From contig OY288149.1 in assembly GCA_958439195.1 (NCBI GenBank), forward strand, positions 62,001 to 126,000: 64,000 nucleotides of DNA, in the 5' to 3' direction. Shown here in pieces: positions 8,405 through 16,797 of this stretch. Positions within the stretch are counted from its first letter, which is position 1; each line of letters opens with the position of its first letter. The translations under genes and the position numbers were made by a program. Origin of the DNA: an uncultured Paracoccaceae bacterium. Lineage in GTDB: Bacteria > Pseudomonadota > Alphaproteobacteria > Rhodobacterales > Rhodobacteraceae. The notes under the pieces are model-generated. The model had not been told where the DNA came from, made no database searches, and worked only from the letters and a program-made list of their open reading frames with translations.

Positions 8405-9480
8405 GGTTCTTTCTCCCCCTTGGTCATGGATGGCCCATGGTCAGGCCCGGCTGTGATTAGCCGTCTTTGAACAGGAAACAGGTGCAGGCCGGTTCTGGCG
8501 GACAGAAGGCCCCACAGCCCGCGTGGGGCAAACAACATCACCGAAATAGCAATCACGCCCAGCGTCAAAAGATACCACGCACCAAAATCGGCCAGCGTCG
8601 ATTGCAGGATGTAAAACACGATCACGCCAATGATCGGCCCTTCGATCCGGCCAATACCGCCGATGACCACGATAAAGATCACATAGGCCGTCCAGTCGGT
8701 CACGCTGAAGGCTGCATCGGGCGAGATGCGTGCCGTCTGGACATAGATCAGCGCGCCGGTCAGGCCGGTGACAAAGGCCGCGATCAAGAAGACGGCCCAT
8801 TTGATGCGTCGTGCATCCACACCGACGGATTTTGCCGCTTCGGTATTGTCGCGCACAGCGGCAAGGGCAAGGCCAAGACGGTTGCGCAGCAGCCAATAGA
8901 TTGCAGCAATGGTCAGGGCGGCCAGCGCCAGCGCCAGCCAATAGGCAAGCACGTCCCGCGCCGCCGCCTCGCGCAGGCCGAACAGGGCACGGATTGCTTC
9001 GACACCGATGATGTCGGACGTCGCTTCGCGCGGAAGCGATGTGCCGGTGCCGCCGCCGAGCGCCTTCCACTGTGCGACCAGCAGCCGGGTCACTTCGGCA
9101 ATTACCCAGGTGCCAATGGCGAAATAGGCGCCCTGAAGGCGAAAGGCGAAGAAAGCGGTCGGCACCGCCAGCACCAGCGCGGCAAGACCACCCAGCGGGA
9201 TCGCAAGAACCGGGTCAATGCCCCACAGGATGACACCTGCGAACATCGCATAGGCGCCGATGCCGACAAAAGCCTGCTGCCCCACACTGACCAGGCCGCC
9301 GTAGCCCGCCAGCAGGTTCCACAGTTGCGCCAGAGTAAGCAGTGTCAGGATGGTGAATAGATCCTGGATCAAGGCGCGCGACGCGAAGGCGGGCAGAACC
9401 AACCCCAGCACCATCAGGGCGACGGCGGCGATGCCTGCAATGGTGCCGGTGCGGGTGCGGGTGACGACGTGGTGGGTCAT
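8401..9480 (-). CDS. branched-chain amino acid-type ABC transporter permease (LivM)
   Basis: A 359-residue permease with about nine hydrophobic segments and the LivM signature GYGGLVSVGQQAFVGIGAYAM near residue 58. The EAA-like loop contains AVRDNTEAAKSVGVDARRIKW around residue 205. It forms half of the membrane channel with the LivH protein encoded one base upstream. The C-terminal tail of about 30 residues (after residue 330) is hydrophilic and somewhat longer than usual. Liv-type importers in degradation operons often take aromatic acids or related compounds rather than amino acids, which is the likely role here. Confidence 0.9.
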   Translation of the reverse strand: MTHHVVTRTRTGTIAGIAAVALMVLGLVLPAFASRALIQDLFTILTLLTLAQLWNLLAGYGGLVSVGQQAFVGIGAYAMFAGVILWGIDPVLAIPLGGLAALVLAVPTAFFAFRLQGAYFAIGTWVIAEVTRLLVAQWKALGGGTGTSLPREATSDIIGVEAIRALFGLREAAARDVLAYWLALALAALTIAAIYWLLRNRLGLALAAVRDNTEAAKSVGVDARRIKWAVFLIAAFVTGLTGALIYVQTARISPDAAFSVTDWTAYVIFIVVIGGIGRIEGPIIGVIVFYILQSTLADFGAWYLLTLGVIAISVMLFAPRGLWGLLSARTGLHLFPVQRRLITAGPDHGPSMTKGEKEP

Positions 9481-9481
9481 A

Positions 9482-10345
9482 TCAATCCACCGCCCTTGGG
9501 AACAACCCGCGAGGGCGGATCAAAAGCACAATCAGAAAGGCGATATGCCCGGCCAGAATTTGCCATTCCGGGTTGATCGCCGCCCCCATCGTTTGTGCGA
9601 CACCGATGATGATGCCACCCGCCAAGGTGCCCCACAGGCTGCCCAATCCCCCAATAATGACCGCCTCGAAGGCATAGATCAGACGGGCAGGCCCGATAGA
9701 GGGATCAAAATTCGCCCGCATCCCAAGATACAGGGCGGCAATGGTGACGACGACCATTGCAAGCCCCGTAGCGATGGCAAAGATGCCCTTGGGGGCAATG
9801 CCCATAAGGCTGGCGGTCACCGGATCATCGCTGGTGGCGCGGAAGGCGCGGCCAAGGGCGGTGCGGTAGAAGATCTGGTTCAGCCCGATGATCACTGCAA
9901 TGGCCGTGGCAAAGGTCAGCAGCGGCATCCAGCCCACGGTGACGATGCCAAGGTCGACAGAGGCGCTTTCCAATGGGCCTGCGGGGATGCGCTGGCTGTC
10001 AGCCGAAAACGCCTCGAGCAAGCCGTTTTGCAGGGCGACGGACAAGCCGAAGGTGACAAGGAGGGGTGGAAGAATGTCCTTTCCCAGCACACGGTTCAGC
10101 ACGAAGCGTTGCAGCGCCCAGCCAAGACCGAACATCAAGGGCGCGGCAATCAGCGCGGCGAGGAAGGGGTTCAGGCCAACACTGCCGGTGATCAGCAGAA
10201 TGGCGAAGGCCGCAAAGATGATCATGTCGCCATGCGCCAGATTGACCAGTCGCATGATGCCAAAGACGAGGGAAAGCCCCGCCGCGAACAGCGCATAGAG
10301 ACCGCCCAGCAAGATGCCTTGAACGATGGTGTCGATCCAGATCAT
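9482..10345 (-). CDS. branched-chain amino acid-type ABC transporter permease (LivH)
   Basis: A 287-residue polytopic permease with the LivH N-terminal signature QGILLGGLYALFAAGLSLVFGIMRLVNLAHGD (residues about 9-40) and a C-terminal ending in RPRGLFPRA. It pairs with LivM to form the translocation path. The gene starts in an ATGA overlap with livF and ends one base before livM, so the two channel subunits are translationally coupled. Length and topology are normal. Confidence 0.92.
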   Translation of the reverse strand: MIWIDTIVQGILLGGLYALFAAGLSLVFGIMRLVNLAHGDMIIFAAFAILLITGSVGLNPFLAALIAAPLMFGLGWALQRFVLNRVLGKDILPPLLVTFGLSVALQNGLLEAFSADSQRIPAGPLESASVDLGIVTVGWMPLLTFATAIAVIIGLNQIFYRTALGRAFRATSDDPVTASLMGIAPKGIFAIATGLAMVVVTIAALYLGMRANFDPSIGPARLIYAFEAVIIGGLGSLWGTLAGGIIIGVAQTMGAAINPEWQILAGHIAFLIVLLIRPRGLFPRAVD

Positions 10346-11049
10346 GCCGCATCTCCGAAATAGGCGGTGTGGATGGCCTCACGGCTGACTGTCGCCGCAG
10401 GGGCCGACAGGGTGACGCGGCCTTCCATCATGCAATAGACCCGGTCGGCCACCGAAAGGGCGCGGCCGATATCTTGTTCAACCACGATGATCGCGGCGCC
10501 AGATGCCTTGATGCGTGGCATGGCGGCATAGATGTCGCGGATCACCACCGGCGCGAGGCCAAGGCTGATTTCGTCACACAACAGGATTTCGGGGTTCGAC
10601 ATAAGCGCCCGGCCGATGGCCACCATCTGCTGCTGGCCACCCGACAGCGCCGTTCCTGGCACGTTGCGCTTTTCGCGCAGGATCGGGAACAGGTCATAGA
10701 CTGCCTCCAGCGTCCACGGACCTACGGCTTTGCGAACCTGCCCGCCAATCTTGAGGTTCTCCTCGACCGAGAGGGAAGGGAAGAGTTTGCGCCCTTCAGG
10801 CACCATGGCGATGCCGCGCTGCATGACGGTTTCAGCAGGCATTGCACCGATGGGTTCCCCCCGGTGCAGAACCATTCCTGTGTCATTGCGCAGGATGCCG
10901 GTGACGGATCGCAGCAAAGTGGATTTTCCCGCGCCATTCGCGCCGATGATAGCCACGGTTTCGCCCGCCGCCAGGGTTACATCCACGCCAAACAGGGCGC
11001 GAAACTGGCCGTAATTGGCGGTGAGTCCCTTTGTTTCCAGCAGGATCAT
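10342..11049 (-). CDS. branched-chain amino acid-type ABC transporter ATPase (LivF)
   Basis: A 235-residue ATPase. Walker A is GANGAGKST near residues 36-44, the signature LSGGQQQMVAIGRAL near residue 135, and Walker B ILLCDEISLGLAP near residue 156. The YGQFRALFGVDVTLAAGE opening is typical of LivF rather than LivG. It overlaps livG upstream and livH downstream by four bases each. It powers uptake of the locus substrate together with the LivG subunit. Confidence 0.92.
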   Translation of the reverse strand: MILLETKGLTANYGQFRALFGVDVTLAAGETVAIIGANGAGKSTLLRSVTGILRNDTGMVLHRGEPIGAMPAETVMQRGIAMVPEGRKLFPSLSVEENLKIGGQVRKAVGPWTLEAVYDLFPILREKRNVPGTALSGGQQQMVAIGRALMSNPEILLCDEISLGLAPVVIRDIYAAMPRIKASGAAIIVVEQDIGRALSVADRVYCMMEGRVTLSAPAATVSREAIHTAYFGDAA

Positions 11050-11765
11050 GCCTCGATTCCCAGATAAATCTCGCGCACTTGCTTGCTGGCCATGATCACC
11101 TCAGGTTCGCCAATCCCGATGACGCGGCCGAAATCCAGCACCAGCAGTCGTTCCACGACGGCGGTCAGCGCGTGCAGAACATGTTCGATCCAGATGATCG
11201 TCATGCCCTGTGCATGCAGCCCCTTGATCGTTGCGACCAGGGCCTTGCATTCGCCTTCCGTCAGGCCGCCCGCGATTTCATCCAGCAGCAGAAGTTCTGG
11301 CCCGGTTGCCATGGCGCGGGCAAGTTCCAGCCGCTTGCGATCCAGCAGGGACAGCGCACCTGCGGGCGTATTGGCAAGGCGCATCAGTTCCGTGTCGTGC
11401 AGAATGCGCACGCAATCATCGGTGACGGCGGCCTCGGATTTGCCCTGTCCAAAACTGGCTGCAACGGCCAGGTTTTCATAGACAGTCAGCCCTTCGAACG
11501 GCTGAGGGATCTGAAAACTGCGCCCGACGCCCATGCGGACGCGGTCCATCGCCGGGCGGCGGGTGACATCCAGCCCCAGAAAGGTGATCCGCCCGGTATC
11601 GGGCGTGATGTTGCCGGTGATCAGGTTGAACAGGGTGGATTTCCCTGCCCCGTTCGGCCCGATGATGCCCAGCGCCTGTCCCTTTGGCACGGAAAATGAA
11701 ACGGCGTCGGTCACCTTGAGGGCGCCGAAACTTTTGGACACGTCGCTGAGGTCGAGGATGGTCAT
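11046..11765 (-). CDS. branched-chain amino acid-type ABC transporter ATPase (LivG)
   Basis: A 239-residue ATPase with Walker A GPNGAGKST near residue 36, the LivG-specific RTFQ-like element VGRSFQIPQPFEGLTVYENL near residue 80, and Walker B LLLLDEIAGGL near residue 160. The ABC signature is degenerate (LSLLDRKRLELARA instead of LSGGQ), a known trait of LivG proteins that usually read LxYGxQRRLE. It is the first gene after the binding-protein gene, from which it is separated by a GC-rich hairpin. Confidence 0.9.
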   Translation of the reverse strand: MTILDLSDVSKSFGALKVTDAVSFSVPKGQALGIIGPNGAGKSTLFNLITGNITPDTGRITFLGLDVTRRPAMDRVRMGVGRSFQIPQPFEGLTVYENLAVAASFGQGKSEAAVTDDCVRILHDTELMRLANTPAGALSLLDRKRLELARAMATGPELLLLDEIAGGLTEGECKALVATIKGLHAQGMTIIWIEHVLHALTAVVERLLVLDFGRVIGIGEPEVIMASKQVREIYLGIEA

Positions 11766-11783
11766 GCACCGCTCCGGGATAAA

Positions 11784-11809
11784 TCCCCGGCCCTTTTGCG
11801 GGCCGGGGA
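11784..11809 (-). terminator. hairpin between binding-protein gene and livG
   Basis: A 10-bp perfect inverted repeat (TCCCCGGCCC / GGGCCGGGGA) with a 6-base loop. Read on the reverse strand it is followed by TTTAT. It lies between the stop of the binding-protein gene and the start of livG. A partial terminator or 3'-end stabiliser at this place would let the cell make more binding protein than membrane subunits, as is common for ABC importers. Confidence 0.65.
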
Positions 11810-11817
11810 AGGGGGGA

Positions 11818-13092
11818 TCAGGCCAGCGCCTCCATCACGCCGCCGGTGGGGATGTTCGGCGCGGTCTGGTTGTCGACTACAACAAGGGCAAAGGTGCCAT
11901 CGGCGTTACGCCGCCACTGGCCACCCACAAGTTGCGTCTTGCAGACATTGGTGGCGGCAAAAGGCGGCAGGCCCGCGCCATCCCATGCGATCTTGCCGAC
12001 CATCGTGTCCATGTTCGTCGCAGCAATCGCGGCGGCCACGCCTTCCGCATCGGTCACGTCGTCGACGCGGCCCATGACGTTGGTCGCCACTTCGAACAGC
12101 GAATGGATAAAGCCGATCGGCTGAGTCCACGGCCGCCCGGTCTGCGCCGTGAAATCCGCCGCAAGGTCCGCCGCCGACATCCCTGTGAGGGAGGATTTGA
12201 ACGGGTGGGTGTTGGACCACCACACCTCGGACGACAGGTTGTGGCCCGCCTCACCCAACGCTTCGACCGATTGGGGGAACAGGATGGCCTTGGCCACGGT
12301 GATGATCTTGGGGCTAAAGCCCTGCTGGATAGCCTGGTTGCGGAAGGTGGTGAAATCGGGCGGGATCACCACGCCTGTCACAATCTCTGCATTCGCCGCC
12401 TTGAAGGCGTTGATCTGGGCACTGAAATCATCTGTCAGGTTCTGATAGCGGCCCGGATCGGTCAGTTGATACCCAGCCGCAGCAAAACCGGGGCCGACCC
12501 CGACATTCGGATCACCCCAGGCGTTGCCGTCGCCGTCATTGGGGAACAGACCGCCGACCATCTTGTTGGTTTCGATCTGGTTCCACATGTTCAGGAAGAC
12601 GGCGATCACATCCTCCAACCCCCAGAAATAGTGAAAGGCGAAATCGAAGGGCTTCCAGCTTTCCGGGTCACCGGGATTGCCTTGCTGGCCGATAAACCAC
12701 GGCTGCCACGGCGCCTTGGTCGAAATGACGGGCACGCCTTCGGCTTCGCAGGTTGTGGCAACCGGGTTGGTGTTCTCGGGGGTTGATGCGACCAGCATCA
12801 GGTCGATCTCATCGCTGACGATCAGTTCCTTGGCCACTTCCGCTGCGCGATTGGGGTTGGACTGGCTGTCCTTGACGATCACCTCGAAATTCGCGCCAGC
12901 CTCTGTCGCAAGGAATGACCGGATGTTGTAGTCGTCGCTTTCCGCGAACCCGGCAAGGGGTCCGGATTGCGGGCTGACATAGCCTAGCTTGATCTTGGCG
13001 CCTTGTGCGATGGCCGGGGCGGCAAGGCCGGATGCGGCCATCGTCAGGCCGGTCGCGGCGGTGGAACGCAGGAATTTCCGTCTGGTAAGCAT
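11818..13092 (-). CDS. Tat-exported ABC transporter substrate-binding protein (LivK/type I)
   Basis: A 424-residue periplasmic binding protein with a very good twin-arginine signal (LTRRKFLRSTAATGLTMAA, cleavage after APAIAQG). The mature protein opens KIKLGYVSPQSGPLAGFAESDDY, the usual start of type I leucine-binding-like domains used for amide, urea or aromatic ligands. Further family-like segments include ELIVSDEIDLMLVASTPENT around residue 95. It is the receptor for the adjacent LivGFHM subunits. Its position just downstream of maleylacetate reductase and upstream of the hydroxylase links the transporter to the aromatic pathway. The ligand is not evident. Confidence 0.88.
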   Translation of the reverse strand: MLTRRKFLRSTAATGLTMAASGLAAPAIAQGAKIKLGYVSPQSGPLAGFAESDDYNIRSFLATEAGANFEVIVKDSQSNPNRAAEVAKELIVSDEIDLMLVASTPENTNPVATTCEAEGVPVISTKAPWQPWFIGQQGNPGDPESWKPFDFAFHYFWGLEDVIAVFLNMWNQIETNKMVGGLFPNDGDGNAWGDPNVGVGPGFAAAGYQLTDPGRYQNLTDDFSAQINAFKAANAEIVTGVVIPPDFTTFRNQAIQQGFSPKIITVAKAILFPQSVEALGEAGHNLSSEVWWSNTHPFKSSLTGMSAADLAADFTAQTGRPWTQPIGFIHSLFEVATNVMGRVDDVTDAEGVAAAIAATNMDTMVGKIAWDGAGLPPFAATNVCKTQLVGGQWRRNADGTFALVVVDNQTAPNIPTGGVMEALA

Positions 13093-13128
13093 GGTCGTCC
13101 TCCCTAAAAGTTCAGTTGGCCTTTGATG

Positions 13129-14190
13129 TCAGTTGGTTGGGCGGCGCCCTTCAAATGCCGCCTTCAGCAGGTCTTGGATGTCGTCGCGGGTGAAAGGGCG
13201 CGGGTTCCAATACGCGTTCTTCATCGCAATATCCGCCGCGCGGTCTAGGTCGGGTTCCGTCAGACCCAGATCGACCAGCTGCAACGGCGCGCCGATCTGT
13301 GCTGCGAAATCCCAAAGCCCCGCGCCCGCAGGTGTGCCAAAAACATCAGAGATTGGCGTCAGCAGATCGGGTACCGCCGCGGCGTTGAAAGCGGTGGTAT
13401 GGGGCAACAGCACAGCATGGGTTTCCGCGTGTGGCATCCCGAAAGATCCGCCCAGTACATGGGCCAGCTTGTGATGCAGTGCCATGCTGACCTGGCCCAG
13501 CGCGGTAGAACAGCACCAGGCGGCATAAAGCGCCTCTGCCCGCGCCTCGCGGTTTTGCGGGTCGGTTTGCAGCACCGGCAGCGATGACTGAAAGGCCCGC
13601 ATGGCATCGCGGCACATGGCTTCGATAACCGGGTTGCGATCGGGGGCATAGAACGCCTCCATCGCATGGGCGATGGCATTCAGCGCCGAAGTCATGGTCA
13701 GCGCAACGGGCAGCGACAGCGTCAGGTCCACGTCGTAGACCACAACCTCCGGCCGGATCGCGGGGTCACGGCGTGTGGTTTTCTCGCCCCCGGCGGTTTC
13801 ACCCAGAATATCGGTCATCTCGGACCCGGCATAGGTGGTTGGGATGACCACCTGATCCGCCCCGGTCCGCACGGCAATCGCCTTGCCCAGCCCGGTTGTG
13901 GACCCGCCGCCAAGGCTGATCACACAAGTGGCGCGGCTTTCCGTATAGGCGGCAATCGCGGTTTGCGTCACGTCGGCAGGCGTATGCATCGCCGCCCCGG
14001 CAAAAACGCCTGCGGCCAGCGGGCCAAGCGTATCGGCCAGCGCCTGTGCCTGATCTGCCTGATGCGGGGTCGACAGGATCAGCGCGCGGGAATGGCCCAA
14101 GCGGGTCACCTCATCACCCACTTGCGACAGGGTGCCTGCGCCAAAGACGACGCGGGTGGTCAGGCCGGGAAAGGTAAAGGCACGGGTCAT
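13129..14190 (-). CDS. maleylacetate reductase
   Basis: A 353-residue iron-alcohol-dehydrogenase-like enzyme of the maleylacetate reductase clade. Features are the opening FTFPGLTTRVVFGAGTL, the NAD-binding GGGSTTGLGKAIA motif near residue 95, PTTYAGSEMTDILGET near residue 117, and the C-terminal half histidines in HHKLAHVLGGSFGMPHAETH (about residues 240-260). It reduces maleylacetate, the product of hydroxyquinol cleavage, to 3-oxoadipate with NAD(P)H. It overlaps the esterase stop codon in ATGA. Together with the dioxygenase at 5.2-6.0 kb it is the strongest sign that the operon runs the hydroxyquinol pathway. Confidence 0.92.
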   Translation of the reverse strand: MTRAFTFPGLTTRVVFGAGTLSQVGDEVTRLGHSRALILSTPHQADQAQALADTLGPLAAGVFAGAAMHTPADVTQTAIAAYTESRATCVISLGGGSTTGLGKAIAVRTGADQVVIPTTYAGSEMTDILGETAGGEKTTRRDPAIRPEVVVYDVDLTLSLPVALTMTSALNAIAHAMEAFYAPDRNPVIEAMCRDAMRAFQSSLPVLQTDPQNREARAEALYAAWCCSTALGQVSMALHHKLAHVLGGSFGMPHAETHAVLLPHTTAFNAAAVPDLLTPISDVFGTPAGAGLWDFAAQIGAPLQLVDLGLTEPDLDRAADIAMKNAYWNPRPFTRDDIQDLLKAAFEGRRPTN

Positions 14191-14831
14191 CTGGGGGCTG
14201 CCAATCCGGGCGCTCGGCCCGCTGCTAGGTTGGAAAGAATACCGGACAGCATGGCGCGTTCGGCGGCGCTAACCTCATGCCCGCGACCGGGAAACAGATC
14301 TGCCCGAAGTGCTGCGCGCTGCGTGCCAAGGTCTGCCACCGCTTCGGCGAAGGCCGAGACCGGAATCCACGGATCGGCATCACCCCCGGTCAGGTAAACC
14401 GGCAGACCCGGCGGCAGGGCGCGTGGGCGCATGTCAGCAGGCGTTCCGACGCGGCAACCCGTAAAAGCCACCAGCGCATCGGGTGCGGATTGGCCTGTGC
14501 AGGCCAATTCCAGTGACAGGCAGGCACCTTGAGAGAAGCCGGCCAGAACCAGCGGCACAGCCGAGGATGCGCGGGCCGCGTCGATCACACCCTGAACCTG
14601 TGCCACAGCGGCAGAAAGTTCCGCACGGGTCGCAGTAGTCAGCGGGTCAACCGCGCGCGCAGCATACCACGCCCCGCCAGCCGCACGGGGCAGGGCATAG
14701 GCAATATCCTGTGGCAGATGACGGATCACGTGATCTGCCATCTCCTCGGGGTTTTGCCCACGACCGTGGACAAAGACGCAAATCGCCTTTGCCTCGGCCA
14801 TCGACGCCCCAAGGTGAAGCATATCCAGCAT
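14187..14831 (-). CDS. serine carboxylesterase / phospholipase-type alpha/beta hydrolase
   Basis: A 214-residue alpha/beta hydrolase of the carboxylesterase/phospholipase family. The opening AICVFVHGRGQNPEEM supplies the oxyanion-hole region, the nucleophile elbow is LAGFSQGACLSLEL (Ser about residue 101), the acid is in LTGGDADPWIP (Asp about 150), and the His is in PGRGHEVS (about residue 186). It could release an aromatic acid from an ester or hydrolyse a lactone intermediate. The start is two bases after the stop of the hydroquinone dioxygenase gene, and the end overlaps maleylacetate reductase. No signal peptide, so it is cytoplasmic. Confidence 0.8.
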   Translation of the reverse strand: MLDMLHLGASMAEAKAICVFVHGRGQNPEEMADHVIRHLPQDIAYALPRAAGGAWYAARAVDPLTTATRAELSAAVAQVQGVIDAARASSAVPLVLAGFSQGACLSLELACTGQSAPDALVAFTGCRVGTPADMRPRALPPGLPVYLTGGDADPWIPVSAFAEAVADLGTQRAALRADLFPGRGHEVSAAERAMLSGILSNLAAGRAPGLAAPR

Positions 14832-14833
14832 GT

Positions 14834-15796
14834 CTAGAAGGCCGCCTCTTCCAGACCCAGCATCAACTCTGCCCGGCGATGTTCAAACCACGGCGGGAAT
14901 ACGAGGGATTGGCCGATGGCATCGGGCGCTTCGTCCTTGGCCCACCCTTCCGGCACGGTCCAGGCGATTTCAAACAATGCGCCGCCGGGGCTGCGAACAT
15001 ACATCGACTTGAAATAGTTGCGGTCCTTTTGTTCCGACACATCGGTAAAGCCCATGCCTTCCAGCCGGGCTTTCAACGCGATCTGGTTTTCTTCAGTCCC
15101 GGTGTTCAGCGCCATGTGATGGACTGTGCCGCCCGCCAGCATCCATGTGCCTTGCTTTGACGTGCGATCCTCGACGATTTCCACCACCGAATGTGGGCCA
15201 AGGTTGTCTGGCACCGAATACATCCGGCCTTCATCGCTGCTGGCCTCACGCACAAGGCCGACGCCCCCTTCGACAAACTCGTTCATTGAATCGATGTCGA
15301 ACACCGCAACGCCGGCGCCATAGATGCCACGGATCGCTGTCTGCGCCGTCGTGCCTGCCGCGTCATTCACGATCGGCGCGCGGGTGTCGGCGGGATTTTC
15401 CACCAGTTCGTGCGGGATGCCACAAGGATGGGCGAACAGCACACGGGTCAGGCCGAAACGGCTGCCTTTGGTGGCGGGGATCCCTGCTGCATTCAGCCGG
15501 TCCACCCAGAAATCCGATGCGCCAACCGGGATTGATTGCATGATCGTGCGCGTCTGGTTGGTGCCGCGACGGCCAAAGATGCCAGGCTTGCGAAACGGGA
15601 AAGTGGTGATGATGGTCGATGCATCACCGTGCCGCGACCCATAATAAAGGTGATAGACCGGGATGGTTCCATCAAACAGCACGGTGCGTTTTACAGAATA
15701 AAGACCAAGGGTCTTGGTATAAAAATCGTAATCCTCCTGTGCGCCGTCGGTCGACAGCGTCAGGTGATGATACCCGCTGACAAGGGCCTGAACCAT
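14834..15796 (-). CDS. PcpA/LinE-type hydroquinone 1,2-dioxygenase (VOC superfamily)
   Basis: A 320-residue extradiol-type dioxygenase built from two vicinal-oxygen-chelate modules. Counting from the ATG at 15796 puts the metal ligands at His11 (GYHHLTL), His227 (TVHHMALN) and Glu276 (LFEIAW), the same numbers I recall for the Fe(II) ligands of PcpA. PcpA and LinE open (chloro)hydroquinones next to a hydroxyl group. The unsubstituted product would be a 4-hydroxymuconic semialdehyde. Upstream codons exist in frame, but AAAGGAA precedes 15796 and family proteins start here. It begins one base after the stop of the second intradiol dioxygenase gene. No semialdehyde dehydrogenase gene lies in this operon. 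Confidence 0.85.
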   Translation of the reverse strand: MVQALVSGYHHLTLSTDGAQEDYDFYTKTLGLYSVKRTVLFDGTIPVYHLYYGSRHGDASTIITTFPFRKPGIFGRRGTNQTRTIMQSIPVGASDFWVDRLNAAGIPATKGSRFGLTRVLFAHPCGIPHELVENPADTRAPIVNDAAGTTAQTAIRGIYGAGVAVFDIDSMNEFVEGGVGLVREASSDEGRMYSVPDNLGPHSVVEIVEDRTSKQGTWMLAGGTVHHMALNTGTEENQIALKARLEGMGFTDVSEQKDRNYFKSMYVRSPGGALFEIAWTVPEGWAKDEAPDAIGQSLVFPPWFEHRRAELMLGLEEAAF

Positions 15797-15797
15797 T

Positions 15798-16706
15798 TCA
15801 GTGTTCCTTTCCTGGTAGATGTGATTGCGCAGAGCGTGCCACGCTGTCTGGGTTGGCCGGGACAAGCACGAGGCAAAGATCAAGTTCATAGGCCGGTCCG
15901 CCAGTTGCGGCGGGAAGGGCGCGAAAATCGGCAAGCAATTCGGGACGCACACCAAACAGGGCATCACGGTCAATCGCCGGGTCGTGCCTGTCAAAGATAT
16001 GGGTTGTCAGGGTTTGAAACCCGGCCGCCGTGACCCGGAAATGCAGATGCGCCGGTCGTTCCAGACGCAGGCCAAGGGCGGTCAGCAGGCGACCCACGGG
16101 GCCATCCTCTGGCAAGGCATAGCCGCGTGGTTTTACAGTCTGAAACTGGACACGCCCTTCCGCATCGCTGCGCAGACGCCCACGCAGGTTGAACTCCGGT
16201 TGCAGATCAGGGTCCTGGTTTTCATACCGTCCAAGGGCATTGGCATGCCACACCTCGACCTGCGCTTGCTGAATCGGGTGGCCATCCAGATCCTTAATGC
16301 GCAACCGCACCTCTAGCGGATCGCCAAGCCCGTCGCGTGACAGGTTCGCGCGCTGCGGCAGGTCTGGCACATCGGCCCGATAGAAGGGGCCGGGCAGGGT
16401 GTTGGGTGTGGCACCTTCGGGCCGGGGGCAGTTTATGTCCTCGACCCGTGTCGACACGCCGATCACGTCGGCCAGCAACACCCATTCCTGACGGCGGGCA
16501 TCGGCGGTGTGGCCGACATCGGTCAGAAAGTCGATGACGCCTTTCAGTTCATCGGTCGACGGTTGAAGCTCGGCCACCAGATCATGCGCGCGGCCCACAA
16601 TGGCAACAAAGGCAGTGGCCAGCCGGGATTGGCCTTGCGATCCCACGCGCAGAACCAGATCCTCAAGGACCGTCGGCACGTGTTTATCGGGCGATCCTCC
16701 ATCCAT
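15798..16706 (-). CDS. second intradiol ring-cleavage dioxygenase
   Basis: A 302-residue catechol/hydroxyquinol 1,2-dioxygenase-like protein, only distantly similar to the copy at 5.2-6.0 kb. Iron ligands visible are Tyr in LGRYENQD, Tyr in PRGYALPEDGPVG and the two His of RPAHLHFRV. An N-terminal linker domain with VIDFLTDVGHTADARRQEW is present. I start it at ATG 16706, which follows GGGAGGGGAGG; a TTG at 16757 would add 17 residues. It is the first gene of the 13-gene operon, divergent from the LysR gene. Whether it takes catechol, hydroxyquinol or a substituted ring cannot be told from motifs. Confidence 0.85.
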   Translation of the reverse strand: MDGGSPDKHVPTVLEDLVLRVGSQGQSRLATAFVAIVGRAHDLVAELQPSTDELKGVIDFLTDVGHTADARRQEWVLLADVIGVSTRVEDINCPRPEGATPNTLPGPFYRADVPDLPQRANLSRDGLGDPLEVRLRIKDLDGHPIQQAQVEVWHANALGRYENQDPDLQPEFNLRGRLRSDAEGRVQFQTVKPRGYALPEDGPVGRLLTALGLRLERPAHLHFRVTAAGFQTLTTHIFDRHDPAIDRDALFGVRPELLADFRALPAATGGPAYELDLCLVLVPANPDSVARSAQSHLPGKEH

Positions 16707-16797
16707 CGCTGTCCGGGCCTCCCCTCCCGTGATGCAAAGGTGGACCGATTTTCGCAAATGTGGATGATTTCTGCGCAGATCACTATACCATTACGTT
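16707..16797. promoter_or_regulatory. divergent control region between catabolic operon and LysR gene
   Basis: A 91-base gap between the divergent starts. It holds an imperfect inverted repeat, CGCAAAT (16753-16759) and ATTTCTGCG (16767-16775), spaced as LysR-type recognition sites often are. AT-rich sequence next to the LysR start could be a promoter. The assignment as the LysR operator rests on position and the imperfect dyad only. Confidence 0.45.
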
